Counted from the first letter of the stretch, positions 1-9,220 are shown. The stretch: DNA of 64,000 nt from Flagellimonas marinaquae (GCF_023716465.1 NZ_CP092415.1:3635501-3699500); one strand, 5' to 3'. The notes: generated by a model from the sequence alone, not told the origin. Program-made: numbers and translations.

Positions 1-149
1 ACCAAGAGGCAATAATGATACCATTCTAGCATAACAGCAAAGGTATGACCATTGCCTTAAAATAGCTTTATGAATCTACCAAAGTTTGAAGGTGATTTGT
101 AAAGATGGCAGGATGGGGAATTTATTTTCAGAATATTATAAAAAGGTCT

Positions 150-179
150 TTTGGGATAACAAAAACCTTTATATATTTG
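150..179 (+). promoter_or_regulatory. Promoter of tRNA-Ser (Bacteroidota -33/-7 type)
   Basis: TTTG at 150-153 and TATATTTG at 172-179 are separated by 18 bp. They match the Bacteroidota housekeeping sigma consensus (TTTG ... TAnnTTTG) and lie just before the tRNA. The start point should be about 184. Confidence 0.7.
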
Positions 180-189
180 CACCCGCTTA

Positions 190-274
190 GGAGGAATGGC
201 AGAGTGGTCGAATGCGGCAGTCTTGAAAACTGTTGAGGGTCACACCTCCGGGGGTTCGAATCCCTCTTCCTCCG
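190..274 (+). tRNA. tRNA-Ser (anticodon TGA)
   Basis: The acceptor stem pairs GGAGGAA at 190-196 with TTCCTCC at 267-273, and G274 is the discriminator. The anticodon loop CTTGAAA carries TGA and is closed by the cagt/actg stem. A long variable arm and a GGTTCGAATCC T-loop are present, as expected of class II tRNA-Ser. The CCA end is not encoded. A good promoter lies upstream and a hairpin terminator downstream, so the tRNA is probably transcribed alone. No integrase or direct repeat suggests that it is used as an attachment site. Confidence 0.95.
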
Positions 275-309
275 CAATCAAGCGCAACTTTGGTTCTGCT
301 TGAAAAAAT

Positions 310-349
310 AAATCCCGTCAAGTTTTCTTGAACGGGATTTTGTTTTTTT
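310..349 (+). terminator. Rho-independent terminator after tRNA-Ser
   Basis: The stem aatcccgtcaag / cttgaacgggatt, with a one-base bulge and a TTTT loop, is followed by a T-rich run to 349. Confidence 0.75.
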
Positions 350-442
350 AAGATGAGGATTCAAAAGCAATGCAAAGTTGCATTTGCAAAATGTATCAAT
401 ATGGAAAACCTAAGGTAATCCATATTTATCCGTTAATCAACA

Positions 443-470
443 TAAAAAAGCCCCATGAAGTTCATGGGGC
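443..470 (-). terminator. Terminator of the PorP/T9SS cargo operon
   Basis: The hairpin gccccatg-aagtt-catggggc at 450-470, read on the minus strand, is followed by six T (complement of 444-449). It sits 24 bp past the stop of the PorP/SprF gene. Confidence 0.8.
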
Positions 471-493
471 CTAAACGTAGGTTTATCGACCTA

Positions 494-1387
494 CTACATT
501 TTTAACCTCATGAACATTTCATGGGTATTGTTGCTAAGATTATCAATGTTTTTACTGGTAGATGCTTCATAGGCATAACCAATATTAAAACCGTTGCTGA
601 TATTGAACAGCACCAGCCCTCCAAAACTCTCATCGAATCTGTACAAAGCTCCGAACTCAAACCGTTCCCCAAAATCAAGGATACCGGTCAATTCTAAAGA
701 AATAGGCGATGCATCTACATAACGAAACATTCCAGAGGTTTTCAAATCCAAGGTCTTGCCCAATAAAAATGTATAGCCACCGCTCAAATAGGCATGCAAT
801 CGGTTTTCACTTAGATACGCATTGCCATCACGTTCCTCCAAACGGTCTGAGCTCAAAAGCTTGGGCGCGGACAAGGAAATAAAATAGCGCTCATGTTGGA
901 GGTAGGTCCCTGCTCCAATGTTCGGCGTAAATCGGCTATCTACGTTAGTTAAAGCTGCATCTTGCCCTACCCCGTATGTTACTAATCCATCGGTATTGGC
1001 CTTATAGGAGTTTGCACTACCTTTTAAACCAAAATATAGTTTTATTTCTTCATTAAGTTGAATAAAGTACGAAACGTCCACAGCCAACCATGTTTGCTTC
1101 TCAATAAAGGTCTGGTCGTTTAGGATAGATACTCCCAATCCAAGTTTTTTGCCAACAGGCATGCCAAAAATAGCACTTTGGCTTTCTGGTGCGCCTTCCA
1201 CACCTGCCCATTGACTCCTAAAACCCAACACCAGCTCAGAAGTCTCTGAACTACCTGCGAATGCAGGGTTTATAATATTCATACTATATCGATAAAAAGA
1301 ATAATTGGGGTCTTGTTGACCTGCTGCCATAATCGTAAATAGCAGGGCCATGATTAAAACTTGTGGTTTATTTTTTAAAAATATCAT
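494..1387 (-). CDS. PorP/SprF family type IX secretion outer-membrane protein
   Basis: The predicted protein has 297 aa. It starts with a signal peptide ending near AAGQQ, followed by the family hallmark N-terminus (DPNYSFYRYSMNIINPAFAG) and a predicted beta-barrel. PorP/SprF proteins sit in the outer membrane, and SprF-type members are needed for secretion or attachment of type IX cargo carrying type-B C-terminal domains. The gene lies 19 bp downstream of exactly such a cargo gene, so the two are probably a dedicated pair. The start at 1387 was chosen because the longer reading from 1453 runs into the upstream gene and places 22 residues before the signal peptide. Confidence 0.9.
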   Translation of the reverse strand: MIFLKNKPQVLIMALLFTIMAAGQQDPNYSFYRYSMNIINPAFAGSSETSELVLGFRSQWAGVEGAPESQSAIFGMPVGKKLGLGVSILNDQTFIEKQTWLAVDVSYFIQLNEEIKLYFGLKGSANSYKANTDGLVTYGVGQDAALTNVDSRFTPNIGAGTYLQHERYFISLSAPKLLSSDRLEERDGNAYLSENRLHAYLSGGYTFLLGKTLDLKTSGMFRYVDASPISLELTGILDFGERFEFGALYRFDESFGGLVLFNISNGFNIGYAYEASTSKNIDNLSNNTHEMFMRLKM

Positions 1388-1406
1388 TTTGGTTATTTGG
1401 TATGTA

Positions 1407-4079
1407 TTAGTAATTGATGAAAATCCAGCCTTGAAGCGGTGCGCTGCCATCACCTAAATCTATTATATAGAAGTATGAGCCAGCTGGTAGTTTTTTATTG
1501 TTATTCTTATAAAAGCCCCCCCAATTGTTCTGATAGGATTGCGTTTTGAAAACCTCATGGCCCGACCTGTTGAAAATAGTTACTCGATTGTTAGGGTAAT
1601 TTGCCAAACCTGGTACGACCCAAAAATCATTATTTCCATCACCATTCGGAGTAAATGCCTGGGCGGGCACTATTTTTGATTCGGGAACAATTGGTTCTTC
1701 TTCAAGATCATCCTCTTGTGGAAAACTTGTAGCATCCAGAGGGTCTGTTCCCCTATCAATTTCTGCCTGATCCGAAAATCCGTCCCCATCGTCATCAGTA
1801 TCGGCATTGTTCCCTGTTCCGTCGCCATCGGTGTCAATATCTTCCGAATCATCTAACGGAAAGGCATCATTGGCATCCGTAGTGCCATCCCCGTCATCAT
1901 CGGGGTCGGTACTATTGGGGTCACCATCCATATCCGTGTCCAAGGGAACACTGTTTTCATCTTTTGGGTCTGTGCCCTCAGCCATCTCCACAATATCCGA
2001 ATATCCATCTCCATCGTCATCAATATCGGCATTGTCCCCTGTTCCGTCGCCATCGGTGTCAGTATCTTCCGAATCATCTAACGGAAAGGCATCATTGGCA
2101 TCCGTAGTGCCATCCCCGTCATCATCGGGGTCGGTACTATTGGGGTCCCCATCCATATCCGTGTCCAAGGGAACACTATTTTCATCTTTTGGGTCTGTGC
2201 CCTCAGCCATCTCCATAATATCCGAATACCCATCTCCATCGTCGTCATCATCACATAAATCATTAATTAAATCACCATCGGTGTCCACGGCCCCACAAGG
2301 ATTTGGGTACTCCAAGGTGATTGTACTTACCGATGTAATACAACTGGCAATGGTATAGTTAAACACATAAGTTCCAAAGGAAAGTCCGGAAGTATCCACC
2401 GTTCCCATAACTGCATCGAAACTTGATCCCGCATCGGTGGACGTGGCATCCATAGACCAAATACCTCCAACATCCGGAGCACCTCCCAAACTAGAAAATA
2501 GGTCGATAGTGCCAGATGCATTTGTTATAGAAAGTTGCTGATCCGTTCCCGTGTCCGATAATGATGATACAGTAACAGTTACCGATGTAATGGCATCGAT
2601 GGTACACGGTGATACCGCTGTTACGTTATATTCGAAGGTATAGGCACCTGCTGTTGTAGGGTCATACGTACCGGCCGCTGCATCGAAATCCATACCTGGT
2701 ACATCGACAGAAGTTCCTGAAACTGACCAAACACCACCGGTGTCCTCTCCCGATAGCAAACCATTCAAGTCTATCGCAGTATCCCCAATACATGCCTGCG
2801 TATCGGTTCCCACTCCAGAATTTGGAGCATCGGTAACTGAGACTTGTATTACATCTTCGGAGCTACAACCCAGACCATTATCGATTTGCAATCGATACCA
2901 AGTTGTTTGATCGGGACTTATAACCGGCGATGCCGTTGAATTATTGAATGATGCCCCCCAAGGACCGTTTGGCCCTACTGTACTCGAAGACCATTCAAAA
3001 CCACCCGTACTATTAACACCTGTACCTGTGGCAATCGTCAAGGTTTCCGATGCTGGGGCAGCTGTAATATATGGGACTTCAAAAATTGAGGCTGAACCGG
3101 AACTGCAAGAGTTGTCATTAATAGCTACATTAATTGCCCCACTGCTATATGTTCTGGTATTGCCCAAACCATCATTAAAAGTAATGGACGCGCCAGTAAG
3201 ACTGCCTGTGTCCAACATTTCACAATCATATATCATTACTTTCCAGCCCCCTTGTCCGGCATCATATCCAATTAATGAAGACATATCTATAGCAGTTGCG
3301 CCCGATGCTGGCGAATAATCGACATAATAGTGGTTATAGGTGCCCGTTAATGGAGCTCCCGTTCCACATAGATCAAAAATTTGTGTTCCAATGGAGGGGT
3401 CATTGGTAAAACTCAAATTGGAAACATTACTGCCTCCATTACAAGCATTTCCTGGTTCGTTCACACCTAAAGTCACAATAGTTGCCTCATCCGGCGACAT
3501 TAAATAGAAGGCCAAATCGGAGACATAGCTATGAACAGCATCAAATGTTACTGTAATTATGGTATTGTTATCTATTTTAAACGGTCTCGGGACAGGATCA
3601 TAATACGTAAAACTAGGGTTAAGAACGGTTCCTGACCCATTGATGGTAGTGCTGGACCCATTGCAAATATTGATATCGGCTCCTGCATCCGCCACTATAC
3701 TAGTGCTCCATACCCAAGCTCTGCCTTCTGTAATGGTACCTCCACCATCTGTCCTTACCACTAGGTAGCCGCCGTCTGACAAGTTGGTTTGGGTCGGGGT
3801 TGAATTCAATGCGTGTTCGTCATAGGAGTTTGTGGAAGGGTTAAAGATATACCAGTCATAAGTGGCCCCAACCACCTCTTCGAACGAGAGTTCGCCCGAA
3901 CTAGTGCCGCCCTCAAAAAGAAAAATCGGATCGTTGGTATTTCCCGAATGGGAACTATCCGTGTAATTTGTAGTTAACTCACCACAAGAGGTTGCGGATG
4001 TTACGGTCTGTCCATTTACCGACCCATATAGTAGAATCAGAAAAAAGAAGGATAAAATAGGAGTTAAAAGTTGCTTCAT
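1407..4079 (-). CDS. Large secreted T9SS cargo with P-like domain, thrombospondin type 3 repeats and type-B sorting domain
   Basis: The protein has 890 aa and an N-terminal signal peptide (about residues 1-23). A proprotein-convertase-P-like beta region is suggested around residues 150-300 (TFDAVHSYVSDLAFYLMSP). Repetitive Ig/PKD-like stretches follow to about 630. A calcium-binding thrombospondin type 3 region of DxDxDG motifs spans about 645-795. The final 85 residues form a gliding-motility-type (type-B) C-terminal sorting domain beginning AFTPNGDGNNDFW. Expected fate: Sec export, then type IX secretion to the cell surface with the help of the adjacent PorP/SprF protein. No catalytic domain was recognised, so an adhesin or matrix role is inferred. 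Confidence 0.88.
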   Translation of the reverse strand: MKQLLTPILSFFFLILLYGSVNGQTVTSATSCGELTTNYTDSSHSGNTNDPIFLFEGGTSSGELSFEEVVGATYDWYIFNPSTNSYDEHALNSTPTQTNLSDGGYLVVRTDGGGTITEGRAWVWSTSIVADAGADINICNGSSTTINGSGTVLNPSFTYYDPVPRPFKIDNNTIITVTFDAVHSYVSDLAFYLMSPDEATIVTLGVNEPGNACNGGSNVSNLSFTNDPSIGTQIFDLCGTGAPLTGTYNHYYVDYSPASGATAIDMSSLIGYDAGQGGWKVMIYDCEMLDTGSLTGASITFNDGLGNTRTYSSGAINVAINDNSCSSGSASIFEVPYITAAPASETLTIATGTGVNSTGGFEWSSSTVGPNGPWGASFNNSTASPVISPDQTTWYRLQIDNGLGCSSEDVIQVSVTDAPNSGVGTDTQACIGDTAIDLNGLLSGEDTGGVWSVSGTSVDVPGMDFDAAAGTYDPTTAGAYTFEYNVTAVSPCTIDAITSVTVTVSSLSDTGTDQQLSITNASGTIDLFSSLGGAPDVGGIWSMDATSTDAGSSFDAVMGTVDTSGLSFGTYVFNYTIASCITSVSTITLEYPNPCGAVDTDGDLINDLCDDDDDGDGYSDIMEMAEGTDPKDENSVPLDTDMDGDPNSTDPDDDGDGTTDANDAFPLDDSEDTDTDGDGTGDNADIDDDGDGYSDIVEMAEGTDPKDENSVPLDTDMDGDPNSTDPDDDGDGTTDANDAFPLDDSEDIDTDGDGTGNNADTDDDGDGFSDQAEIDRGTDPLDATSFPQEDDLEEEPIVPESKIVPAQAFTPNGDGNNDFWVVPGLANYPNNRVTIFNRSGHEVFKTQSYQNNWGGFYKNNNKKLPAGSYFYIIDLGDGSAPLQGWIFINY
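1771..2220 (-). repeat. Two-copy 225-bp in-frame tandem repeat coding for thrombospondin type 3 motifs
   Basis: Copies at 1771-1995 and 1996-2220 differ at about ten positions in 225, and a third partial copy begins at 2221. The unit keeps the frame (75 residues) and encodes Asp-rich calcium-binding motifs. The high identity suggests recent duplication or homogenisation. It could also collapse or expand in short-read assemblies. Confidence 0.9.
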
Positions 4080-4625
4080 ATTAAATAATGGTTGATTGCA
4101 TTACTGTTGGTTAAATATTAAAATAAACTGCCCAGGTAAGGACACAAGAAATCCAGGTCACCTATCGGCAACTATGTTGGTTCCGCCACAATGGATATAT
4201 CAACTATGGGGAGTGGAATAAAACTTTCGGATTTGGGTGGTGTGGTTAGTAAGGTTCTATCATGTAAGGGAACTTTGGTTTATGCTTCTACAATAAATAA
4301 AATGAGAATATCTTATATTATCTGTAGTCTTTTTCTTGATTTAAAGTACTTAAACGGATTACCCTTGCCTTTAGTATTGAATATTAGCTATAAATTAGAA
4401 TGACTAATATGCGTAAAAACAGATATTAATTCTTATCGGTTATAAAACAATACTTTAGATAAATATTTTATCTCGACTTACTTCAAAATATTTTTTATTC
4501 TGGAAAAGCTTGATGCTATCTTTTTTAGCTATACATTAAACACTTTCAGTTTCATATTCGCCCAGTGGTGGTTTTTATACCAAACTCTTCTTATTTTTTG
4601 CAATTGATTCTTAAATTGGACTACT
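4080..4625. other. Intergenic region between divergent T9SS cargo and ModE-like gene
   Basis: This is 546 bp of AT-rich sequence. A 70-codon plus-strand open frame at 4191-4403 has no recognisable domain and unlikely composition, so it is not called. No perfect TAnnTTTG box, hairpin terminator or RNA was found. It must contain the promoters of both flanking genes. Confidence 0.5.
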
Positions 4626-4973
4626 ATGACAGATAAAAAAGATCTCAAAGTACGATGCTGGATCGATATCGATGGAAAAAAGTTTTTTGGACCAGGGCGA
4701 GCACAACTATTGATTTTGATCGATAAAAACGGTTCCCTATCCAAAGCGGCCAAGGAAATGGGCATGTCCTACCGAAAAGCATGGGCCATGGTGGAGGATA
4801 TGAACCAACGGGGACAACAGCCTTATGTGAAACTTCATAAAGGCGGTACTCAAGGTGGAGGCGCCGAATTGACACCAAGGGGCAAAAAGGTGCTATCTGC
4901 CTTTCAACAGATGAATACCCAGATTCAGGCAACTGTGGAGCAACACACTCAAGAAATGTTAGAGCTGATTTAA
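4626..4973 (+). CDS. ModE-like winged-helix regulator (N-terminal domain only)
   Basis: The 115-aa protein matches the LysR-type winged helix of ModE: KVRCWIDIDGKKFFGPGR, then SLSKAAKEMGMSYRKAW as the helix-turn-helix, then GGxxGGGAELTPRGKKVL. It lacks the C-terminal molybdate-binding MOP domains of full-length ModE (about 260 aa). Short ModE-like proteins are common and may sense cofactor status in another way. It faces the molybdenum cofactor operon, and its stop overlaps the TSUP permease stop (TTAA shared). A regulatory role over the operon is inferred from position, and no binding site was identified. Confidence 0.85.
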   Translation: MTDKKDLKVRCWIDIDGKKFFGPGRAQLLILIDKNGSLSKAAKEMGMSYRKAWAMVEDMNQRGQQPYVKLHKGGTQGGGAELTPRGKKVLSAFQQMNTQIQATVEQHTQEMLELI

Positions 4974-5725
4974 ATACGGATACCAAATCCGTGAAGTAAT
5001 ATCAAACGAAAACCCACATAGAGCACCAAAATACTGGTGAGCATTCCCAAAAACTTAAGATTAAATTTTTTGTTGGACAGATAGGAACCAATACTCCCAC
5101 CGATCACAACGGCAACTATGAGCTGCCATATCAATTCACTGTTCCATGTAAAGGTCCCCGACATATTCAGACCGATCAACCCAGAAATGGAATTGACCAA
5201 AATAAAAACAGATGCCAACGAAGCTACCGTTCTTGGATTCGCCCATTTTAATAGATTCAATACCGGAGAAAGGAAAATACCCCCACCAATCCCCGAAATC
5301 CCTGAAAGTAATCCTATACCCCCTCCCAATATCACTTTATTGGGATTTGAAAATGCTTTGGTGTCCATTTTTTTCTTCACAAAACGCAAGAGCATAAAAA
5401 TACCTGCCAAGATCAATGCAGTTCCCAAAATTAAAAAGAAAGAAGCCTCTGAAAGTCGCAATTGCGCACCCAGATAGGCCAATGGAATGCTTGCCACCAA
5501 AAAAGGCCAAAACTTTTTAAGGTTGAACACCCGATTCTTAATATAAAATAGTGTTCCTATGCTGACCACGCAAATATTCAGAATTAGTGCAGTGGAGCGT
5601 ATCTCGTAAAAGTCCGTCAAAAAAAGACTGAGGATAGCCAAATAACTGGACCCACCCCCAAAGCCGACCGAACTGTAAAACAGCGCGATCAAAAAGAAGA
5701 CCATGGGCAGGTATTCGACGCTCAT
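4970..5725 (-). CDS. TauE/SafE (TSUP) family permease
   Basis: This 251-aa polytopic membrane protein has about eight hydrophobic segments and two glycine-rich half-repeats (SSVGFGGGSSYLAILSLF and GISGIGGGIFLSPVLNL), the family signature. TSUP proteins move sulfite, sulfoacetate or other small anions across the inner membrane. It is the last gene of the molybdenum cofactor operon, 3 bp after moeA, so it may handle a sulfur oxyanion or another anion relevant to the cofactor or its enzyme. The substrate cannot be read from the sequence. Confidence 0.88.
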   Translation of the reverse strand: MSVEYLPMVFFLIALFYSSVGFGGGSSYLAILSLFLTDFYEIRSTALILNICVVSIGTLFYIKNRVFNLKKFWPFLVASIPLAYLGAQLRLSEASFFLILGTALILAGIFMLLRFVKKKMDTKAFSNPNKVILGGGIGLLSGISGIGGGIFLSPVLNLLKWANPRTVASLASVFILVNSISGLIGLNMSGTFTWNSELIWQLIVAVVIGGSIGSYLSNKKFNLKFLGMLTSILVLYVGFRLILLHGFGIRI

Positions 5726-5728
5726 CGT

Positions 5729-6895
5729 TTAGGAAATTAGCTTACATCGAATCAAATCACCCACTGTTAACTTTTCGCCATCATCCACAAAAGCGAGCGC
5801 GTTACCTTTGGCCATGGATTGAATCATGGACGAGCCTTGACCGTCCAAAATCTCTACTTTTCCGTCAATAACGGCAGCTTTTAAAAAGGATGGACGCCCA
5901 AAACGGTTTTCATACCCATGTTTTATTGGGAATTGATAGGTTGGCAAACCAGTCCTCCGATATCCCGATAATCTGTGAAGCAACGGAAGCACGTACACAT
6001 AAAAACAAGTCAACGAGGATGCCGGGTTTCCTGGTAAGGCAAACACAAATTGATTTTCCTTTCGTCCAAAATAGAGCGGTTTTCCCGGTTTTTGAAACAC
6101 CTTGTAAAACAACTCCTTAACTCCGTTTTCTTCGAGGGATTGTTTTACAAAATCATAATCCCCGACCGAAATTCCACCAGAAATAATCAACACATCACAA
6201 GACTCCAATGCGGTTTTGATGCCTGCTTTTGTGGCCTCAAAATCATCTTGTATCTGTGTCTTTTGATGGTACTGAAATCCGAATTGTCGCAAAGCTCCTG
6301 CAATCGCGTAGCTGTTGGATTCGTAAATCTGTCCCACCAACTTTGGTTGACCGGGTTTTACGAGTTCATTCCCTGTTGTGATGATGTTGACTCGCGGCTT
6401 GGAAAAAACTTCCAGTTCAGACCTTCCCAAACTGCCCATTAACGCCAAAGAGGGTGGATTCAACATATGTCCTTTTTCAAAAACCTCTTGCCCTTCCGCC
6501 AACTGACCGCCCCTTTTTCGGATGTTCTGACCCACTTTGGGCATTTCATCAAGAAATAGCGTCTTGTCTTTAACGGAGGTTTTCTCCTGCATCATCACAG
6601 CCGTAGTATTTTCAGGCACCTTCGCACCAGTAAAAATCCGAACCGCTTCGCCATTTTGCAATGAAACTTCCTTGGAATCGCCAGCAGCCACCTCACCTAC
6701 CAATTTATATTCCTGATAAAGTCCACACAGGGCATATCCATCCATGGCGGAATTATCAAACTCGGGGACATCAAAAGGCGATATAATATTTTTAGAAAGG
6801 GCATACCCAAGTGATGCCTCAAGAGGTCTAACCTCAGTTTTCAGGTCAATTTTCTGGTCTTCTATAATACGAAGTGCTTCTTCTATCGTAACCAT
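5729..6895 (-). CDS. moeA: Molybdopterin molybdenumtransferase MoeA
   Basis: The protein has 388 aa, close to the family norm. Visible motifs are EFDNSAMDGYA near residue 45, the glycine-rich GGISVGDYDFV, PGKPLYFG and ALPGNPASS. MoeA inserts molybdate into adenylylated molybdopterin. The start at 6895 was chosen because ATG overlaps the moaA stop (TGATG), giving translational coupling. A longer frame to 7114 lies entirely inside moaA and has no MoeA similarity. Confidence 0.95.
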   Translation of the reverse strand: MVTIEEALRIIEDQKIDLKTEVRPLEASLGYALSKNIISPFDVPEFDNSAMDGYALCGLYQEYKLVGEVAAGDSKEVSLQNGEAVRIFTGAKVPENTTAVMMQEKTSVKDKTLFLDEMPKVGQNIRKRGGQLAEGQEVFEKGHMLNPPSLALMGSLGRSELEVFSKPRVNIITTGNELVKPGQPKLVGQIYESNSYAIAGALRQFGFQYHQKTQIQDDFEATKAGIKTALESCDVLIISGGISVGDYDFVKQSLEENGVKELFYKVFQKPGKPLYFGRKENQFVFALPGNPASSLTCFYVYVLPLLHRLSGYRRTGLPTYQFPIKHGYENRFGRPSFLKAAVIDGKVEILDGQGSSMIQSMAKGNALAFVDDGEKLTVGDLIRCKLIS

Positions 6896-7887
6896 CAGCC
6901 TCCTATTGAAATCATTGAACGGTTTTGCTCGTAGTGTTCTGCATCCATTTTTACGTCCATACCGTCCCGGGAATGTTTTTTGGATTTGATGGACTCCAAA
7001 ATGATGTTTTCTATGGGTTCTCCATTGCGAAACGCGGTCAATAAATCGGTTTCGGAGGTGGCAAAAAGGCAATTTTTCATTTTTCCATCGGCCGTCAATC
7101 GAATACGGTTGCACTCATCACAAAACGGATTGGTAATTGTGCTCACAATCCCAAAACTGCCTTGGTGCCCTTTCACCTTATAGTTGGTGGACGTACTGTG
7201 TTTTGGGTTTTGCAAAGTCTCTATTTCCCCGAATTTGTCTCCGACTGTCTGTAAAATTTCTTCTTTGGAAACTCCCTTGCTCCAGTCCCATTTATTCCCC
7301 TTAAAAGGCATAAACTCAATAAATTTGACACTTAAATCTTTATGTTGGGTCAGTGCAATAAAATCGTTGATCTCATTATCGTTAACTCCCTTGATCAATA
7401 CCACATTTAGTTTGATGTGCATGTCCATATCGAGCGCCATTTCGAGATTGCGCATAATGCGCTCGTAATAATCCCGTTTGGTGATGAATATCGATTTTGC
7501 CTTGTCCAACGTATCCAAACTAAAATTGATTTTACGCAGGCCAATTTTATCAAACAAGTCCAAATATTTGTCCAGCACAATGCCGTTGGTAGTCAATTTT
7601 AGGGTGACACCCAACTTGGCCAACTCTTCGACCAAATAGCCGAAATTCTTCCGAACCAAAGGTTCGCCGCCCGTCAACCGTACCGTATCCACCCCTAAAT
7701 CCCGAAATGTCCCTGTAATCTCAATGATTTCTTCCAAGGTCATGATGCTGGGTTTTTCCATTAACTCAATACCTTCTTCGGGCATACAGTAAAAGCACCG
7801 CAGGTTGCAACGGTCCGTCAATGAAATACGCAGATAGGTATGTGGCCTACCGAAATTGTCTATTATTTGTGGTTTTTTGTCAATCAT
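6895..7887 (-). CDS. moaA: GTP 3',8-cyclase MoaA
   Basis: This 330-aa radical SAM enzyme has the CNLRCFYC cluster motif near residues 27-34. The C-terminal second-cluster motif has Cys residues in FCDECNRIRLTADGKMKNCL, and the C-terminus ends in Gly-Gly. It converts GTP to 3',8-cyclo-7,8-dihydro-GTP, the first step of molybdopterin synthesis. Its 5' end overlaps the moaCB gene by 8 bp and its stop overlaps the moeA start by one base, so it is a core operon member. Confidence 0.96.
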   Translation of the reverse strand: MIDKKPQIIDNFGRPHTYLRISLTDRCNLRCFYCMPEEGIELMEKPSIMTLEEIIEITGTFRDLGVDTVRLTGGEPLVRKNFGYLVEELAKLGVTLKLTTNGIVLDKYLDLFDKIGLRKINFSLDTLDKAKSIFITKRDYYERIMRNLEMALDMDMHIKLNVVLIKGVNDNEINDFIALTQHKDLSVKFIEFMPFKGNKWDWSKGVSKEEILQTVGDKFGEIETLQNPKHSTSTNYKVKGHQGSFGIVSTITNPFCDECNRIRLTADGKMKNCLFATSETDLLTAFRNGEPIENIILESIKSKKHSRDGMDVKMDAEHYEQNRSMISIGG

Positions 7888-8776
7888 GCCTTTTTCCTTC
7901 TATCACTTTAAATGCATGCAGCACGTGGGGGAAAATCGCATCCATGGACTCTGCCGCACCTTTGGTGGAGCCCGGCAGTGCCAATATCAATTTGCCGTCC
8001 TTTATGCCCGCGATGGAACGTGAAAACATCGCATACGGCATACGGTTTTGCCCGTAGCTTCGTATTTGTTCTTCTACTCCTTTTAGTTTGATGTCCAACA
8101 AGGGCTCCAAGGTCTGTGGGGTGACATCTCTTGGTCCTACACCTGTTCCTCCTGTAAAAATCAACAGGTCGGCTTTGGTATTTTTCAATTTTTGGATGAT
8201 TTCGTCAGCTTCATCGGGAATGATGCTTTTTTGGGATGGCACACCCAAAGACTTCAATTTCTCGATAATGGCTTCGCCTGCTTTGTCCTCCCCTTTTCCT
8301 TTCGAAATGGTATCGGAACAGACCACCACATCAGCAGTCAATCCCTCTGAGTTTATTTTAAACGAGGACTTCCCTCCTTTTTTGGATTTCAACCGAATGG
8401 TGCTTATTTCGACGTTTTTATCAATCGGTTTCAGCATATCGTACATGGTGAGTGCTACTATACTGGCTCCGTGCATCGCCTCCACCTCTACCCCTGTTTT
8501 GTAAATGGTCTTGACTGTCATGGAAATGATAATCTCCAAGCCGTTGATTTCATAATCGATTCCCGTGTATTCAATGGGCAAGGGATGACAATCAGGCAAC
8601 AAATCTGGTGTTTTTTTAACACCCAACAAGCCGGCTGCCTTTGCCATTTCAAACACATTCCCTTTGGGAACGGCATTGTTTTGTATCGCATCAATCGTAG
8701 TTTGACTACTCGTTTTTACGATAGCTTCTGCGGTGGCTTCCCGCAAAGTGGTTACTTTATGTGTAATGTCTACCAT
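7880..8776 (-). CDS. moaC: Bifunctional MoaC-MoaB/MogA fusion protein
   Basis: Residues 1 to about 145 are MoaC (cyclic pyranopterin monophosphate synthase), with DLLPDCHPLPI and VEVEAMHGASIVALTMYDM. Residues about 148-298 are a MoaB/MogA domain (molybdopterin adenylyltransferase), with VVVCSDTISKGKGEDKAG, FTGGTGVGPRDVTPQT and LALPGSTKGAAESM. The fusion joins the second step to the adenylylation step that feeds MoeA. Such fusions occur in Bacteroidota. The gene abuts moaE with no spacer. Confidence 0.94.
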   Translation of the reverse strand: MVDITHKVTTLREATAEAIVKTSSQTTIDAIQNNAVPKGNVFEMAKAAGLLGVKKTPDLLPDCHPLPIEYTGIDYEINGLEIIISMTVKTIYKTGVEVEAMHGASIVALTMYDMLKPIDKNVEISTIRLKSKKGGKSSFKINSEGLTADVVVCSDTISKGKGEDKAGEAIIEKLKSLGVPSQKSIIPDEADEIIQKLKNTKADLLIFTGGTGVGPRDVTPQTLEPLLDIKLKGVEEQIRSYGQNRMPYAMFSRSIAGIKDGKLILALPGSTKGAAESMDAIFPHVLHAFKVIEGKRHD

Positions 8777-9220
8777 TTACCTATTTACTTTCCATTGATG
8801 GGTTTCGTCTTCAAAAATCTCCTTGCCAAACACAGGTACTTTCGCCTTTATTCCCTCCACAAAAAAGTTGGTCGCTTCAATAGTGATTTTTCGATGTGCC
8901 GAAGAGGTGAACACGAACAAGCACAACTCGCCAACCTTTACCTTGCCCAAACTATGATAAATATGGGCACAGGTTATATCGAACTTGGCAAAGGCCTCTT
9001 CCCGAATTTCATGGAACACTTTTTCCGCCATTTCTTCATAAGCCGTGTAATCAATTGCGGTGACGGTTTTGCCATCCACTTTGTCCGCTCTTACTTGCCC
9101 CAAAAAAATGCTATGGGCGCCAATATTGGTCTTGCTCTGGTGGTTCGCCACCGAAGTTGCTATTTTTTCGGGAGGAATCGCTCCTTGTACAAATACTTTT
9201 TTTGGTTTCTTCTTATCCAT
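8777..9220 (-). CDS. moaE: Molybdopterin synthase large subunit MoaE
   Basis: The protein has 147 aa. It contains GAHSIFLGQVRADKVDGKTV, AIDYTAYEEMAEK, HIYHSLGKVKVGE and the C-terminal VPVFGKEIFED, which corresponds to the usual WKKE region. With thiocarboxylated MoaD it converts cyclic pyranopterin monophosphate to molybdopterin. ATG at 9220 is preferred over the preceding TTG at 9223. The start overlaps the moeB stop by 8 bp. Confidence 0.94.
   Translation of the reverse strand: MDKKKPKKVFVQGAIPPEKIATSVANHQSKTNIGAHSIFLGQVRADKVDGKTVTAIDYTAYEEMAEKVFHEIREEAFAKFDITCAHIYHSLGKVKVGELCLFVFTSSAHRKITIEATNFFVEGIKAKVPVFGKEIFEDETHQWKVNR

Noticed and set aside
190..274. tRNA-Ser as an integration site
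   Set aside because: No integrase, no repeated tRNA 3' end and no foreign-looking genes nearby.
1771..2220. Possible CRISPR-like repeat array
   Set aside because: The repeat is 225 bp with no spacers and lies in frame within a coding sequence.
1807..2358. 183-codon plus-strand open frame, Ser/Pro-rich
   Set aside because: It is the antisense of the Asp-rich thrombospondin repeats. The repeat composition keeps the opposite strand open. No start context or domain.
4191..4403. 70-codon frame upstream of the ModE-like gene
   Set aside because: No homology or signal features, AT-rich random-looking product.
6896..7114. N-terminal extension of MoeA
   Set aside because: Lies wholly inside moaA in another frame and encodes nothing like MoeA. 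The TGATG overlap gives a better start.
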